Assembly: GCA_024743435.1 (NCBI GenBank)
Contig: JANSWO010000007.1
Coordinates: 184,603 to 248,602, forward strand
Length of the DNA: 64,000 nucleotides
Direction of reading: 5' to 3'
Origin: Pseudomonadaceae bacterium
Lineage (GTDB): Bacteria > Pseudomonadota > Gammaproteobacteria > Pseudomonadales > Azotimanducaceae
How positions within the stretch are numbered: position 1 is the first letter of the stretch; each line of letters starts with the position of its first letter. The notes beneath the pieces are model-generated. The model saw only the letters and a program-made list of their open reading frames with translations. It searched no databases and had not been told where the DNA came from. A program made the translations under genes and the position numbers. Positions 35,614-44,259 of the stretch are shown one piece after another.

Positions 35614-36702
35614 TCATGGCCAATCCCTGGAGGGTGAGATGTACGCGCCTCCACTCGTTCGAGCCAGATTCCAAAATGCGGCCGCTGATAGTGGGTCGCC
35701 TTCCATCGGAAACATAATGACATTGACTCGAACACCACGGGGCATCTTGCGCGCGGCATCGTTAAACAATTTCAACCGGTCTCTGCCTGAGATGGTCGCG
35801 CGCCGAGGTTCGGATAGGCCCTGCGTCGGTAGTGAATCGGTGATGAGGTAAACATTGTCGGGCAGCGGCGACATCGTCGCGAGCACGTCGGCCAAGCGCT
35901 CCAGCGATGTTCCGTTCGTTGGCAAGCGCTTCTCCAGGGCGTTGATTGCGCGATCCAGATTGTCTGTGTCGCTGACCGGTAGCCAGGCGTTGTTGCTGTC
36001 CGGCAAAACACTGGCGGCTTCTGTGTTGAAGGCAATCATCTGGAAATCGGAGTCCAGTGGCACCTGCGATGCCAGCCATTCCACGGTCCTGATGGTGCGC
36101 CGCCACTTGGGAGCGCTGCGCTGAGCGTCGGGCTTCATGTTGCGCCGGCGGATGACGTTGACGATCGTGTCATCGAGCATGCTGGCGGAAACATCGACGG
36201 CGATGACGATGTGCCGGCCGGCAACCGACAGGCCGGTTAAGTACTGCCGATCGCCTTCGCCGACGAAACTGCGGGCATTATCGCCTTCGGCCGCCTGTTC
36301 TAGCGCCCGCAGCCGGTCGAGTTCCTTTTCGCGTGTTTCGATATCGGCCTTCAACGCTTCGATACTCGATACTTCGGCAAGGCTTGTCGCTTCCAAGTCA
36401 TCGAGATCCTGACGCTTGCGAGCGATGTCGTCGACAATCGCAGCGAGAGACTGATCACGCTCGTCTGTTTGGCGTTTGAGTTCGTCCAGTTGCTGTTGCA
36501 GCTCCGCCCGGTCTTTCTCGCCCTGCTGGACCTCATAGTCCAGCATTCGAATCTCCGCCAACTGATCCCGGTTAATCTCCTTGAAATCGCGCTCGGTTGC
36601 GTGGTTGATGATGAGAAAAATCAACACAACCGCGCCGAAGCCACAGGACATGATGTCGAGGAACGACAGGGAGAAAACACTGAACCGACGGGGTTTGGCC
36701 AC
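35614..36702 (-). CDS. vWA protein with MotB/ExbD-like membrane helix (2)
   Basis: A 362-aa relative of the previous protein. It starts with the same motif (FSLSFLDIMSCGFGAVVLIF; Asp again at 16), followed by a longer coiled coil (about 40-140, rich in Glu/Gln/Arg) and a vWA domain from about 160 (HIVIAVDVSASML) with MIDAS D170-V-S172-A-S174. Two copies with different coiled-coil lengths suggest either a hetero-oligomeric B subunit or two states. It lies 50 bases before the first vWA gene and 31 bases after the Hsp70/actin-fold gene in transcription order. Confidence 0.8.
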   Translation of the reverse strand: MAKPRRFSVFSLSFLDIMSCGFGAVVLIFLIINHATERDFKEINRDQLAEIRMLDYEVQQGEKDRAELQQQLDELKRQTDERDQSLAAIVDDIARKRQDLDDLEATSLAEVSSIEALKADIETREKELDRLRALEQAAEGDNARSFVGEGDRQYLTGLSVAGRHIVIAVDVSASMLDDTIVNVIRRRNMKPDAQRSAPKWRRTIRTVEWLASQVPLDSDFQMIAFNTEAASVLPDSNNAWLPVSDTDNLDRAINALEKRLPTNGTSLERLADVLATMSPLPDNVYLITDSLPTQGLSEPRRATISGRDRLKLFNDAARKMPRGVRVNVIMFPMEGDPLSAAAFWNLARTSGGAYISPSRDWP

Positions 36703-36733
36703 TGCTAGACCATTGCCTGTTTAGCGCGCTGTT

Positions 36734-38005
36734 TCATGACAGCACCCGGATTAGCAGGTGGCTTCGTTCGTCGCCGTCAGCTGACCTCGATGATACTTTC
36801 GCGCCAGCCGCCAGGCCGGTCAGGCTTGCGCCGCTTTGATTGCCTGATGACAGCGCCTGACCGTTTCGACTGATTGCGACGATGCCGTTTGGTCGCATCT
36901 GATAGCTCACATCATCCACTTGAACTGGCGCCTCTGCGTTCAGTGGATGAGCCGATGCAGCGCTGAGAACGTGGGTGGCCGGCTCGATTGATCCGGTCGC
37001 CGGCGTCTCATCCGAGTCTGGCGACTCGACCTCGGCGGGCAGACGGCTGGTGAAGATGACGGAGTCACCAGCGGTCAGCGCCTCGGCGTGCCGGGCAACG
37101 TTTGCGCGGGCTTCTAAAGCGTCAGCGGTTACGACGTCTTTGCCGATGCTACGCAGGAAGTCGATCAACCTGGGCAGTCCCGCTGCGGCCTCGGTTACCA
37201 CAACCGTTGTTGCACCGGCGAGTTTGTCAGTCAGGCCCTCGTAGCGCCTGGACAAGCCATCCAGCAGGAAGCCGACGTCGGTATCCAGTCGCCGTTGTTG
37301 GCCGTCATGGCTGATCTCGATGGCGAGCGATTGTGCCGTCGGCTGTTCCAGCCACGCGAGCACTTGATCGAATATCTGCTGCTCAGTTGCTGCGATTTTG
37401 AGCGGGTCAAAGCGGTTGGTGTCGATGAAGCGTTCCGCGATGGCGTTAACGCAGCGATCGATGCAACTGATAAAACCAAGCTCGGCAAGGCTGGCTGTCT
37501 CGGTGCGTTGCACTTGACCATCGTTGGTCAGCTTGCTCACCAACAACCCGCCGAGGGCGAGATCAATATGGGCGGCTTGCTCCGGCAGGCGGCGGTGAGC
37601 GCTATCAAGCACTGCCCGATCGATGAAGCCCGACAACGTAAGGCCAGCTTCCGTTGCGATGCCAAGCAACAGGCCAAGTTGTTCCTGATTGGCTGTGCCG
37701 GGTACTGCCGCGAGCACCGGCGTTGCGCCCAAAGAAGCATCGTCTGCGAGTTGTCTCAAGGTCAGATAGATCAGGTCCGAATCGCTGCTGGCGTGTGGGC
37801 TGCTGACGGCGAGGGGAGCGCCGCTCAACTGCTCCAGGAACGTCAGATGACTCTGCCGGGGATACAGGCGGCACTGTCCCAGCGCGTCGTGGCCAAGCCG
37901 TACGCTGTTATCGTCAGCAAACGCGGCGGCGGTGGTGTGCGCCTCTTGCTCGCCGCTGAAGAGCGAGAGCCGGTGGCTGTTCACGAGTAGGAGAGCGGTC
38001 GTCAT
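36734..38005 (-). CDS. Degenerate Hsp70/actin-fold protein
   Basis: A 423-aa soluble protein. Two stretches look like the Hsp70/actin ATPase fold: VLAAVPGTANQEQLGLLLGIATEAGL resembles the vP-fxxxQr-A-aGl connector (I abbreviate the match), and IDLALGGLLVSKL sits where phosphate-2 is expected. A later GATTVVVTEAAAGLPRLIDF resembles the adenosine motif. Phosphate-1 (DxGTT) is not visible; the N-terminus reads LLLVNSHRLSLFSG. It may therefore bind nucleotide weakly or not at all. It overlaps the TolQ-like gene by 4 bases, so the two products are likely partners. The family call is by eye and moderate. Confidence 0.5.
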   Translation of the reverse strand: MTTALLLVNSHRLSLFSGEQEAHTTAAAFADDNSVRLGHDALGQCRLYPRQSHLTFLEQLSGAPLAVSSPHASSDSDLIYLTLRQLADDASLGATPVLAAVPGTANQEQLGLLLGIATEAGLTLSGFIDRAVLDSAHRRLPEQAAHIDLALGGLLVSKLTNDGQVQRTETASLAELGFISCIDRCVNAIAERFIDTNRFDPLKIAATEQQIFDQVLAWLEQPTAQSLAIEISHDGQQRRLDTDVGFLLDGLSRRYEGLTDKLAGATTVVVTEAAAGLPRLIDFLRSIGKDVVTADALEARANVARHAEALTAGDSVIFTSRLPAEVESPDSDETPATGSIEPATHVLSAASAHPLNAEAPVQVDDVSYQMRPNGIVAISRNGQALSSGNQSGASLTGLAAGAKVSSRSADGDERSHLLIRVLS

Positions 38006-38817
38006 GCTGCTCGCACCTGCAGATGTCGGATCAGGCCCTGGTCGCAGTAGTTTTGCGTATCCAGTACAAGCCGCTCCTGAATCAATTGCAGCTGGTGCAG
38101 CAGGAACATGATGATGATGCTGATAACCAGTGCGACAAACGTCGAATTGAACGCCACGCCCAGGCTGGTGGTGACGCCTGCAATGTCGCCCTCGACGGCT
38201 CGGTAGGCCTGACCGAGCGCTTCGCCGATACCGCGGACTGTGCCGATGAAGCCTATGGACGGGATTGCCCAGGCGATGTAGCGAACCATGGACAGTTCGC
38301 TATCGAGGCGTTCGGATTCTGACTCGCACGTCGCGCGCACGGCCTCGGATGTGTCTTGTACATTGTGGGTAGAGCCGAAGCGCTGCAGAGCAACCAGCAG
38401 CGTTCGTGGTAGCAGGAACGATTGCTCTTCTTCGGGCAGAGCCTGGATGGGTCTTGCGTAGCTGCGCGTGTCCTCGGGCAAAATTGAGGTGCCGTCGCTC
38501 ACGGTGAGTATGCGGCGCTGTAGCAGTGCTCTTTCCCGCAACGCTCCTCGGCCTTTGTATCCCATGATCGCCATCGCCCAGAGCATGAGAATGAAACAGG
38601 ATTCCTGCTCGTAGTCTCGCAGCACAACAAACAGCGAGCGATCCTGCACGAAAGCCTCGCCGCTGGCCGCACGCTCTGCCTGTTCGCTCAATATCGCATC
38701 GGCGTTGGGCCGAATGACGGTGACGTAGATGAGGTGCACAACGATGACCGCGACCACCAGCGCGGCAATCTGATAGAGCAATTCCTGGGGAAGGTTGGAG
38801 GTTCGCTTGTCGGTCAT
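38002..38817 (-). CDS. MotA/TolQ/ExbB-family channel subunit
   Basis: A 271-aa inner-membrane protein with helices at about 15-35, 73-88, 180-198 and 217-240. The third (IAWAIPSIGFIGTVRGIG) and fourth (TSLGVAFNSTFVALVISIII) carry the hallmark motifs of the TolQ/ExbB/MotA proton-channel family; the cytoplasmic loop lies between helices 2 and 3. Such proteins form pentamers around a dimer of single-helix partners. The two vWA proteins nearby have the matching Asp-bearing helix. It is not TolQ or ExbB proper: no tolR, tolA, exbD or tonB gene is beside it. Confidence 0.85.
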   Translation of the reverse strand: MTDKRTSNLPQELLYQIAALVVAVIVVHLIYVTVIRPNADAILSEQAERAASGEAFVQDRSLFVVLRDYEQESCFILMLWAMAIMGYKGRGALRERALLQRRILTVSDGTSILPEDTRSYARPIQALPEEEQSFLLPRTLLVALQRFGSTHNVQDTSEAVRATCESESERLDSELSMVRYIAWAIPSIGFIGTVRGIGEALGQAYRAVEGDIAGVTTSLGVAFNSTFVALVISIIIMFLLHQLQLIQERLVLDTQNYCDQGLIRHLQVRAA

Positions 38818-38878
38818 GGTGTGTCGCTATGTTTTTGTTTTGGAGTTAGCCTGCTACTGGCACTTGTCAGATCAGTTT

Positions 38879-39205
38879 TCAGATGTCGACCGGGAATGGG
38901 ACGGCAAAGTCCTCAGAGATATCTTCGCTGGGTTTGAATACGCCTGATCCGGAGCCGGAGCCCGAGCCTTCAGAAGTCTCCGCTGCCGCCGGTAGAGCGC
39001 GGCGTAGCGGTGCGGGCAGCGTTGCTGACTGCGCTTGCGCTTCTGCTCGGGTAGCGGGCGCGTCCTTCAGCTTTTGAGCTGACGCAGGCGCCTTGCTGGT
39101 TGCCTCACTCGCGCTAAGCGATGTTGCCAGGCAGACGACGAGGGTGGCTGCCAGGTTGCGCATTGTGTTGGCGGTTACCTGGGTGAGACGCTTTGTCGTA
39201 TTCAC
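38879..39205 (-). CDS. Small exported Ala/Ser-rich protein
   Basis: A 108-aa protein with a probable cleaved signal (MRNLAATLVVCLATSLSA then SEA), an Ala/Ser/Lys-rich linker, a GSGSGSGSG run and an acidic end (DISEDFAVPFPVDI). I chose GTG at 39205 because GGAG lies 7 bases upstream; ATG starts at 39220 and 39163 are alternatives. No domain is recognised; its place between the PEGA/SUMF1 gene and the TolQ-like gene suggests a periplasmic accessory part. Confidence 0.5.
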   Translation of the reverse strand: MNTTKRLTQVTANTMRNLAATLVVCLATSLSASEATSKAPASAQKLKDAPATRAEAQAQSATLPAPLRRALPAAAETSEGSGSGSGSGVFKPSEDISEDFAVPFPVDI

Positions 39206-39209
39206 TGAT

Positions 39210-41267
39210 TTACTCCGCATAACGAGCGAGCCGGAAGCCAATGTCCTCGCGGCCATCAATTCCGTAATCCCGGAACGAAAGCCTGGTGTCCGTCATGGTT
39301 CCATGTTTCCAACTTGAGCCGCGAATGACCCGGTACTCACCAGCAGCGGGACCGGTGGGGTCAGTCCGCTCGTCGCTGTTGCCAATTTCGTAGTAGTCGT
39401 GCATCCACTCCGCGACGTTGCCGGCCATGTCGTGCAATACAGGGTTTGCGAGCGGCGCATCAGCGGCGAACGAACCGACCGGAGCGCTGACGACATAGTT
39501 GTCGTTGTAGCCGAATACGATTCGACCAACGACATGCGCTGCGGAACGATCCGCGAGATTTGCGAAGCGTTCGGGTGGTGGCAGGGCCGGCCCCCAGGCG
39601 AATCGCGCGCTGGAGCCGTCGCTTTGGGCCCTGGCCGCCCAGGCCCACTCAGCTTCCATGGGCAGCCGATAGCCGAGCGAGGAGGGGTTCACACCAGTAA
39701 CCTTGCCGAACTCCATCTCGTAGTAGGGCTCTCGCTGCTCCTGCTTGGACAGCCAGTTCGCGTAGCCGGCGGCGTCGTGCCAGGAAATGTCGACCACAGG
39801 CTGATCGTCTTTGTTCAGCGTGTTCTCTTCGAATTCCCCTGAATCATGGCCGGTGGCGAAGGCGCGGAACTGCGCATTCGTAACCTCATGCTCGGAGAGG
39901 TAATACAGGCGAGTCATGCGCGTACTGCGCAGTGTCTCGTTCGATCGCCGCCCAGGTTCCCGGCGCGACGCACCCATAGTGAAGGTGGTCGGCGTCATCA
40001 ATTTCATCGCCTGACCAGCACTCGTTTCGTAGCTGGGCTTCAAAGCGGCGAGCCGAGCTTCACGCTCCGTGAGCAAGGCAACGTTTACGGATTGTCGAAA
40101 GTCTGCCTTGGGTTCGAGGCGTTTGCGAAAGCCGGCGTAGCCGTCGAGGCGTAGTTGGATCACGTGTGGCTTGGCTGGCAACGTAAGCGTCAGCGGCGAC
40201 GTGCCGCGTGCCTGGCCGTCAACCAATACCGTTGCTCCGGCGGGCTTGCTGACGATCTCCACCGTGCCCGTCAATCGGGAAAGCCGCAGGCTTAGCGACT
40301 CTTCTGCGCCGCTCGCCACTTCAATTCGTTGCTCTATTGCTTTGAAACCGGCTTTGAAGACTCGCAATTGATGGCTGCGCCCTGGCGTGAGTTCGATTTC
40401 TAGCGGAGTGCTGCCACGAAATTGACCACCTACCGTCACGCCGGCGCCGGAAGGTGAACTGTTGATACTGACCAGGCCGTCTGCCGGACTAAGCTTAAGC
40501 GTCGGTAGAGATTGTTCCTCACCGATGCTCACAGATACATCGGCAAAGCGTCGTTTGTAACCCGGCGCTTTGAATTGCAGAACGTGATCGCCGGGCGGCA
40601 GTTGCAGCACCGCCGGTGTTGCCTCGCTGAGCGTCGAATCATCGAGAGTGACCGCTGCGCTAACTGGCTCCGTGGCAACGGCTACGGTGCCGTAGTTTGG
40701 TTCCAGAGCCACAGTGAACGCTTGCTCGGTATCCATGCCATCGATGTTGATGATTTGCTGAGTTTCGAAATACAGCGGGTGTTGAAGCAGCAACTCGTGC
40801 TCGCCAGCAGCGATCTGTATCTCGGGTAGAGGCGTGTTGCCGATACTCGTCCCGTCGATGAAGACCTCGGTGCCGTCAGGCTCAACGGTGAACGTTACCC
40901 TGCCGGGCAGTTTGTCCATTGCCAGCTCGATCAGCTGATTGCGATCGCTGGCAACGTCGAACTCCACGTCCAGTGGCTCGTAACCGACGGCGGTAGACTG
41001 GATGCGATAGCGGCCCTCGCGCAGCAGCCAGGTTTTGCCGAGTGCAAATTGGAAGCCGCCGCTCAGCGCAAACGTATCCGGTGTCGGTTCAATAATGATT
41101 CGCACGGACTTGGCGGTGAAAATGAACCACAGGAACGCGGCAGCCGCGGCGCCGACAACCAGCAGCACGATGGTGCTGACGCGCAACCTGCTCGATTGCG
41201 CTTCGCGTTGCTCCGGCGGTTGATAGGGGGCCGGCGCGATTACCGATGCATTGGGTTCAGTGCTCAT
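39210..41267 (-). CDS. Membrane-anchored PEGA-repeat/SUMF1 protein
   Basis: A 685-aa protein: cytoplasmic N-terminus, one membrane helix (about 29-50), then several PEGA-type repeats (about 55-405), seen in GTEVFIDGTSIGNTPLPEIQ, GVTVGGQFRGSTPLEIELTP and ATVLVDGQARGTSPLTLTLP. The C-terminus (about 415-685) is a SUMF1/formylglycine-generating-enzyme-like domain (LYYLSEHEVTNAQFRAF, YRLPMEAEWAWAAR, HDMAGNVAEWMHDYYEIG, VIRGSSWKHG, DIGFRLARYAE). The two cysteines used by true formylglycine enzymes are not evident, so it is more likely a structural or ligand-binding version. It lies 13 bases after the TPR/PEGA gene. Confidence 0.8.
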   Translation of the reverse strand: MSTEPNASVIAPAPYQPPEQREAQSSRLRVSTIVLLVVGAAAAAFLWFIFTAKSVRIIIEPTPDTFALSGGFQFALGKTWLLREGRYRIQSTAVGYEPLDVEFDVASDRNQLIELAMDKLPGRVTFTVEPDGTEVFIDGTSIGNTPLPEIQIAAGEHELLLQHPLYFETQQIINIDGMDTEQAFTVALEPNYGTVAVATEPVSAAVTLDDSTLSEATPAVLQLPPGDHVLQFKAPGYKRRFADVSVSIGEEQSLPTLKLSPADGLVSINSSPSGAGVTVGGQFRGSTPLEIELTPGRSHQLRVFKAGFKAIEQRIEVASGAEESLSLRLSRLTGTVEIVSKPAGATVLVDGQARGTSPLTLTLPAKPHVIQLRLDGYAGFRKRLEPKADFRQSVNVALLTEREARLAALKPSYETSAGQAMKLMTPTTFTMGASRREPGRRSNETLRSTRMTRLYYLSEHEVTNAQFRAFATGHDSGEFEENTLNKDDQPVVDISWHDAAGYANWLSKQEQREPYYEMEFGKVTGVNPSSLGYRLPMEAEWAWAARAQSDGSSARFAWGPALPPPERFANLADRSAAHVVGRIVFGYNDNYVVSAPVGSFAADAPLANPVLHDMAGNVAEWMHDYYEIGNSDERTDPTGPAAGEYRVIRGSSWKHGTMTDTRLSFRDYGIDGREDIGFRLARYAE

Positions 41268-41280
41268 CCGGGCGTGCTCA

Positions 41281-42786
41281 TCAAATGGGTTCCCGGCAAC
41301 GGATGTCTACCGGATCCATATCAGGCAGAACGACGACCTCCGCGCGCACATCCCGACAGCCGCTGCGCACGCCGACAATGGTGTATCGGCCCGGCCGCAA
41401 GGACACCTCGCGCGTTTTGAACTGACCCAGATCGCCGACTTTGTAGATGGTGATGTTCGTTGCGGCGTCAGACGTTAACGTCAGCGCAACCGGTTGGGTG
41501 AACTGAGTGATGATTGCGGCGACGTCGCTGGCCTGCGCCTTTAGCGTTGGCAGCGGCTCGCTGGCTTCGAGAATCCTCTCGCTGACAGCGCGTGCCTCGT
41601 TCATGAGCGCATCATCCGACAACGTCGCCGGGTCTTCGAGAATCGTGTTGATGCGGTGAGCATCGGACGCGAGTTGATTCGCCCGGTCTTCACCCTGGCG
41701 GGCGAATGCCATAGAGGCGTCGATCTCGAGAGCTTCGGCATAAGCTTGCTGAGCATCGGAGAAGCGTTCTTCCCGCATGGCTTGTTCGGCTTTGGCTCGC
41801 AGGCGCGATAGATCCGCCAGCACAGTAGCTTCGTTCAATTGCTGACGCGCCCCGATAACCGCAGGATCATCCTTTCTCAGCGCGTCTGCGGCAGAGAAGG
41901 CTTTTCGGGCCGCCTCGAATCGGCGTGCTTGCAGCGCGGCGAAGCCATCAGAAAGAAGCGCCCTGAAACGCTCTTCCTCGAGGCCCCCGCCCAGTCGCTC
42001 GATCTGCGGCGTGATGCCGTCGAGGGCCGGATCCAGTGCGGCTGCTGCTCGATAGTCTGCGAGCGCTGCGCTCGTCCGCCCACGAGCCTCATTCTGTCTG
42101 GCGGAGGTTTCGAGCCTGATGACCTCCGGGAGCGTTTCGGCTCGTTTTTGCCCGCTGACGACGCTCTGCGCGGTTGAGTCGTACTGACTCGCTAAAGCGA
42201 ATGCATCCTTTGCTGAGTTTACGTCGCGTTCCTGCAGCGCCGCCTCACCTGCGGACAATGCATCGGCCAGGCGCCGATTACCGTCATCGATTAATGCCTC
42301 GAGAGCGTCCGCCCCGGCTTCATACGCACTGATTGCTTCATCGAACTGATCGCTTATGAACTTCTCATCGCCATCGGTGGCCAGCCGTCTGGCGTCCGCA
42401 AATGCATCGGCACCCCAGCGTTCGACCGACATCGTCTCCAGCGCCAGTTGGGCATCGACATAACGTCGTAGCGCAGCTTCTGCCTGCTTGCGTGCTTTCT
42501 CGCGCAGTGCAGCTTGCAGGGGTGGCAAGCCATTGGCTTCGGCGCTGGCAGCACGGCCATCGCCAGGCTGTGCGTCGGCGGGAGATCGTTCGATGGGCGA
42601 TAGCTCGATGGAGCCGCCGACACTGTCTGGGAGATACAGGAAAACCCAGAGCACTGCGGCCAACAGCAGCAGCCCAGCGCCGGCAAGCGCGATGTTGCGA
42701 GGCGTAAGGGCGCTCGCACCACCGGTGCTGTTGCGCTGATGGCTCAGCGATGCAGCGCGGGGTTTGATCTCGATCGGTTCGCTCAT
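41281..42786 (-). CDS. Membrane-anchored TPR-like protein with PEGA-like end
   Basis: A 501-aa protein with one membrane helix (about 30-52: IALAGAGLLLLAAVLWVFLYL), then a long helical region of TPR-like repeats (AALREKARKQAEAALRRYVD; FAALQARRFEAARKAFSAAD; EERFSDAQQAYAEALEIDAS). The C-terminal strand-rich domain (VALTLTSDAATNITIYKVGD, LRPGRYTIVGVRSGCRDVRA) looks like a PEGA or related surface domain. The layout matches the next gene (helix, repeats, PEGA), which it precedes by 13 bases. It probably forms part of a periplasmic scaffold. Confidence 0.7.
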   Translation of the reverse strand: MSEPIEIKPRAASLSHQRNSTGGASALTPRNIALAGAGLLLLAAVLWVFLYLPDSVGGSIELSPIERSPADAQPGDGRAASAEANGLPPLQAALREKARKQAEAALRRYVDAQLALETMSVERWGADAFADARRLATDGDEKFISDQFDEAISAYEAGADALEALIDDGNRRLADALSAGEAALQERDVNSAKDAFALASQYDSTAQSVVSGQKRAETLPEVIRLETSARQNEARGRTSAALADYRAAAALDPALDGITPQIERLGGGLEEERFRALLSDGFAALQARRFEAARKAFSAADALRKDDPAVIGARQQLNEATVLADLSRLRAKAEQAMREERFSDAQQAYAEALEIDASMAFARQGEDRANQLASDAHRINTILEDPATLSDDALMNEARAVSERILEASEPLPTLKAQASDVAAIITQFTQPVALTLTSDAATNITIYKVGDLGQFKTREVSLRPGRYTIVGVRSGCRDVRAEVVVLPDMDPVDIRCREPI

Positions 42787-42973
42787 AGCTCGCTTGTTAC
42801 ACCATGCCTTACTTGAGTGCTTGCGTCGTCATAGCCGCAAACACACCATCTTATCTGACTGCATTGTCGAGGCATTGGTTCAAGATTGCCGTCGACGTGG
42901 CGCTGGACGGCGCACTGTTGTTCTATTTATCGGTCCATGGACGTCTGATTCGATATGCGTAGTTGCGAACGCA

Positions 42974-44257
42974 CTAGCCAGGCGTCTCTTGCTCTGGCTC
43001 TGAGCTGCTATCGGAAGCCTCTTCGGGTGGCGTATCCGGTGGCGTCAAACCGAGCTCTTCGAAATACAGTTTCTTCAGCACTCGGCGCAGCTGTGTGTAC
43101 TGTTCATCCACGGTGCCCTGCAGGCGCAGGCTCTCGTTCTCGAGAGAGAGCGTGTACGGCGTGATCTCTGCCTCTGTGCCCTCTGATAGTTCTCGCAATA
43201 CATCAGCATGAATCTGCGCGGCGTTGCGCCGCTCGATCGCACCCTTCAGTAGAATCGCACCACCGACAATGCTTGTGAGGCCACTGACCTGGGTATAGCC
43301 ATTGTCTGCCTGAGTGGCCGCCAGGCCACCGAGTACAGCGACGGTTCCGGCGATCGTCCGGCTGCGTGCGGCCGCCTTGAGTTCTTTGTAGGCAATGGCT
43401 TCGTCGTAGGACGCTCGGCGCCACTCCTGGTAGGGAGAAAACATGCCGGCATGAAAGTTATCGTAGTACTCATCGAGCGTATCGATGAACAGATATTCGC
43501 GCTGACGCACGGACTCAACACGTTCGAGCATCGGATCGTTGTCCGCAGGCAAGCGGTTAAGCACCAGGTCTCCCTTGTCGTTTTCCACGACATGGTCGGA
43601 AAAAGCATCGGGCGCGAAGTCTCTTGCAAACTGCATTTGTGCGATCAGCCGGATACGCCGGATATCCTCCTCGTCCAGGCTCTGCCTGTGCGCCAGCATG
43701 TCGTCGGCGAGTTCTTTGTAGATCGCCTGAAAGGGGTCGACATCTCTCGGAACGCTGTCGCCATAGGCGTAGCGACTGGCAAGCGCATCGTAGGTTTTCT
43801 CAAACCACAGCTCGCCGGTTGCGTCGGTGACCGTGGCTGTCAGTTGCATGGATTCGCCATTCGACTGTTCGATCCGGCCATTGACCCAGACATCAACCGC
43901 GTAGCTTGGCCGCGGCACGACTCGCACGGCACCCCAGTTGCCCGTACTTTGCAGCAGGTTTTTCAGGGTGTACGGAAGGTAGTAACTTTCGGCGCGACGA
44001 ATCTCAGGCTCAATGAGTTGCTCAATTCGCTCATCGTAGTCTTCCGGCACGTTCGCATCGAATACAGCGACGCCGACGTCGAGCAGGTTGGCTTCATCCA
44101 GGTTGGCAATGGATTCGGGTGGCGTCATATCGACCGTGCGCACTACGCTCGTTGTGCAGCCGGCCAATAGGTTCAGCGCTAGCACTAAGGCGATTGGGAG
44201 GGTGGTGCATAGCTTCGATCGTGCCGGTTGGTCAGATGCGTGTTCTCGACTGGTCAT
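42974..44257 (-). CDS. Large lipoprotein of the envelope cluster
   Basis: A 427-aa lipoprotein with LAGC lipobox (Cys34). The mature part has a strand-rich domain (GVAVFDANVPEDYDERIEQL, GAVRVVPRPSYAVDVWVNGR, LTATVTDATGELWFEKTYDA) like other CsgG/LpoB-type lipoproteins, a helical stretch (YKELADDMLAHRQSLDEEDI), a Gly/Ala-rich hydrophobic hairpin (TIAGTVAVLGGLAAT ... IVGGAILLKG) and an acidic tail. The hairpin could insert into the outer membrane. I chose ATG at 44257; the frame opens at 44293. Family not recognised. Confidence 0.65.
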   Translation of the reverse strand: MTSREHASDQPARSKLCTTLPIALVLALNLLAGCTTSVVRTVDMTPPESIANLDEANLLDVGVAVFDANVPEDYDERIEQLIEPEIRRAESYYLPYTLKNLLQSTGNWGAVRVVPRPSYAVDVWVNGRIEQSNGESMQLTATVTDATGELWFEKTYDALASRYAYGDSVPRDVDPFQAIYKELADDMLAHRQSLDEEDIRRIRLIAQMQFARDFAPDAFSDHVVENDKGDLVLNRLPADNDPMLERVESVRQREYLFIDTLDEYYDNFHAGMFSPYQEWRRASYDEAIAYKELKAAARSRTIAGTVAVLGGLAATQADNGYTQVSGLTSIVGGAILLKGAIERRNAAQIHADVLRELSEGTEAEITPYTLSLENESLRLQGTVDEQYTQLRRVLKKLYFEELGLTPPDTPPEEASDSSSEPEQETPG

Positions 44258-44259
44258 GA

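Noticed and set aside
38002..38817. TolQ or ExbB of the standard Tol or Ton system
   Set aside because: No tolR, tolA, tolB, pal, exbD or tonB genes lie beside it, and the partner helices are on vWA proteins.
43451..44170. A 239-aa plus-strand frame inside the 427-aa lipoprotein gene
   Set aside because: The minus-strand frame has a lipobox and fits the operon; the opposite frame has neither signal nor known motif.
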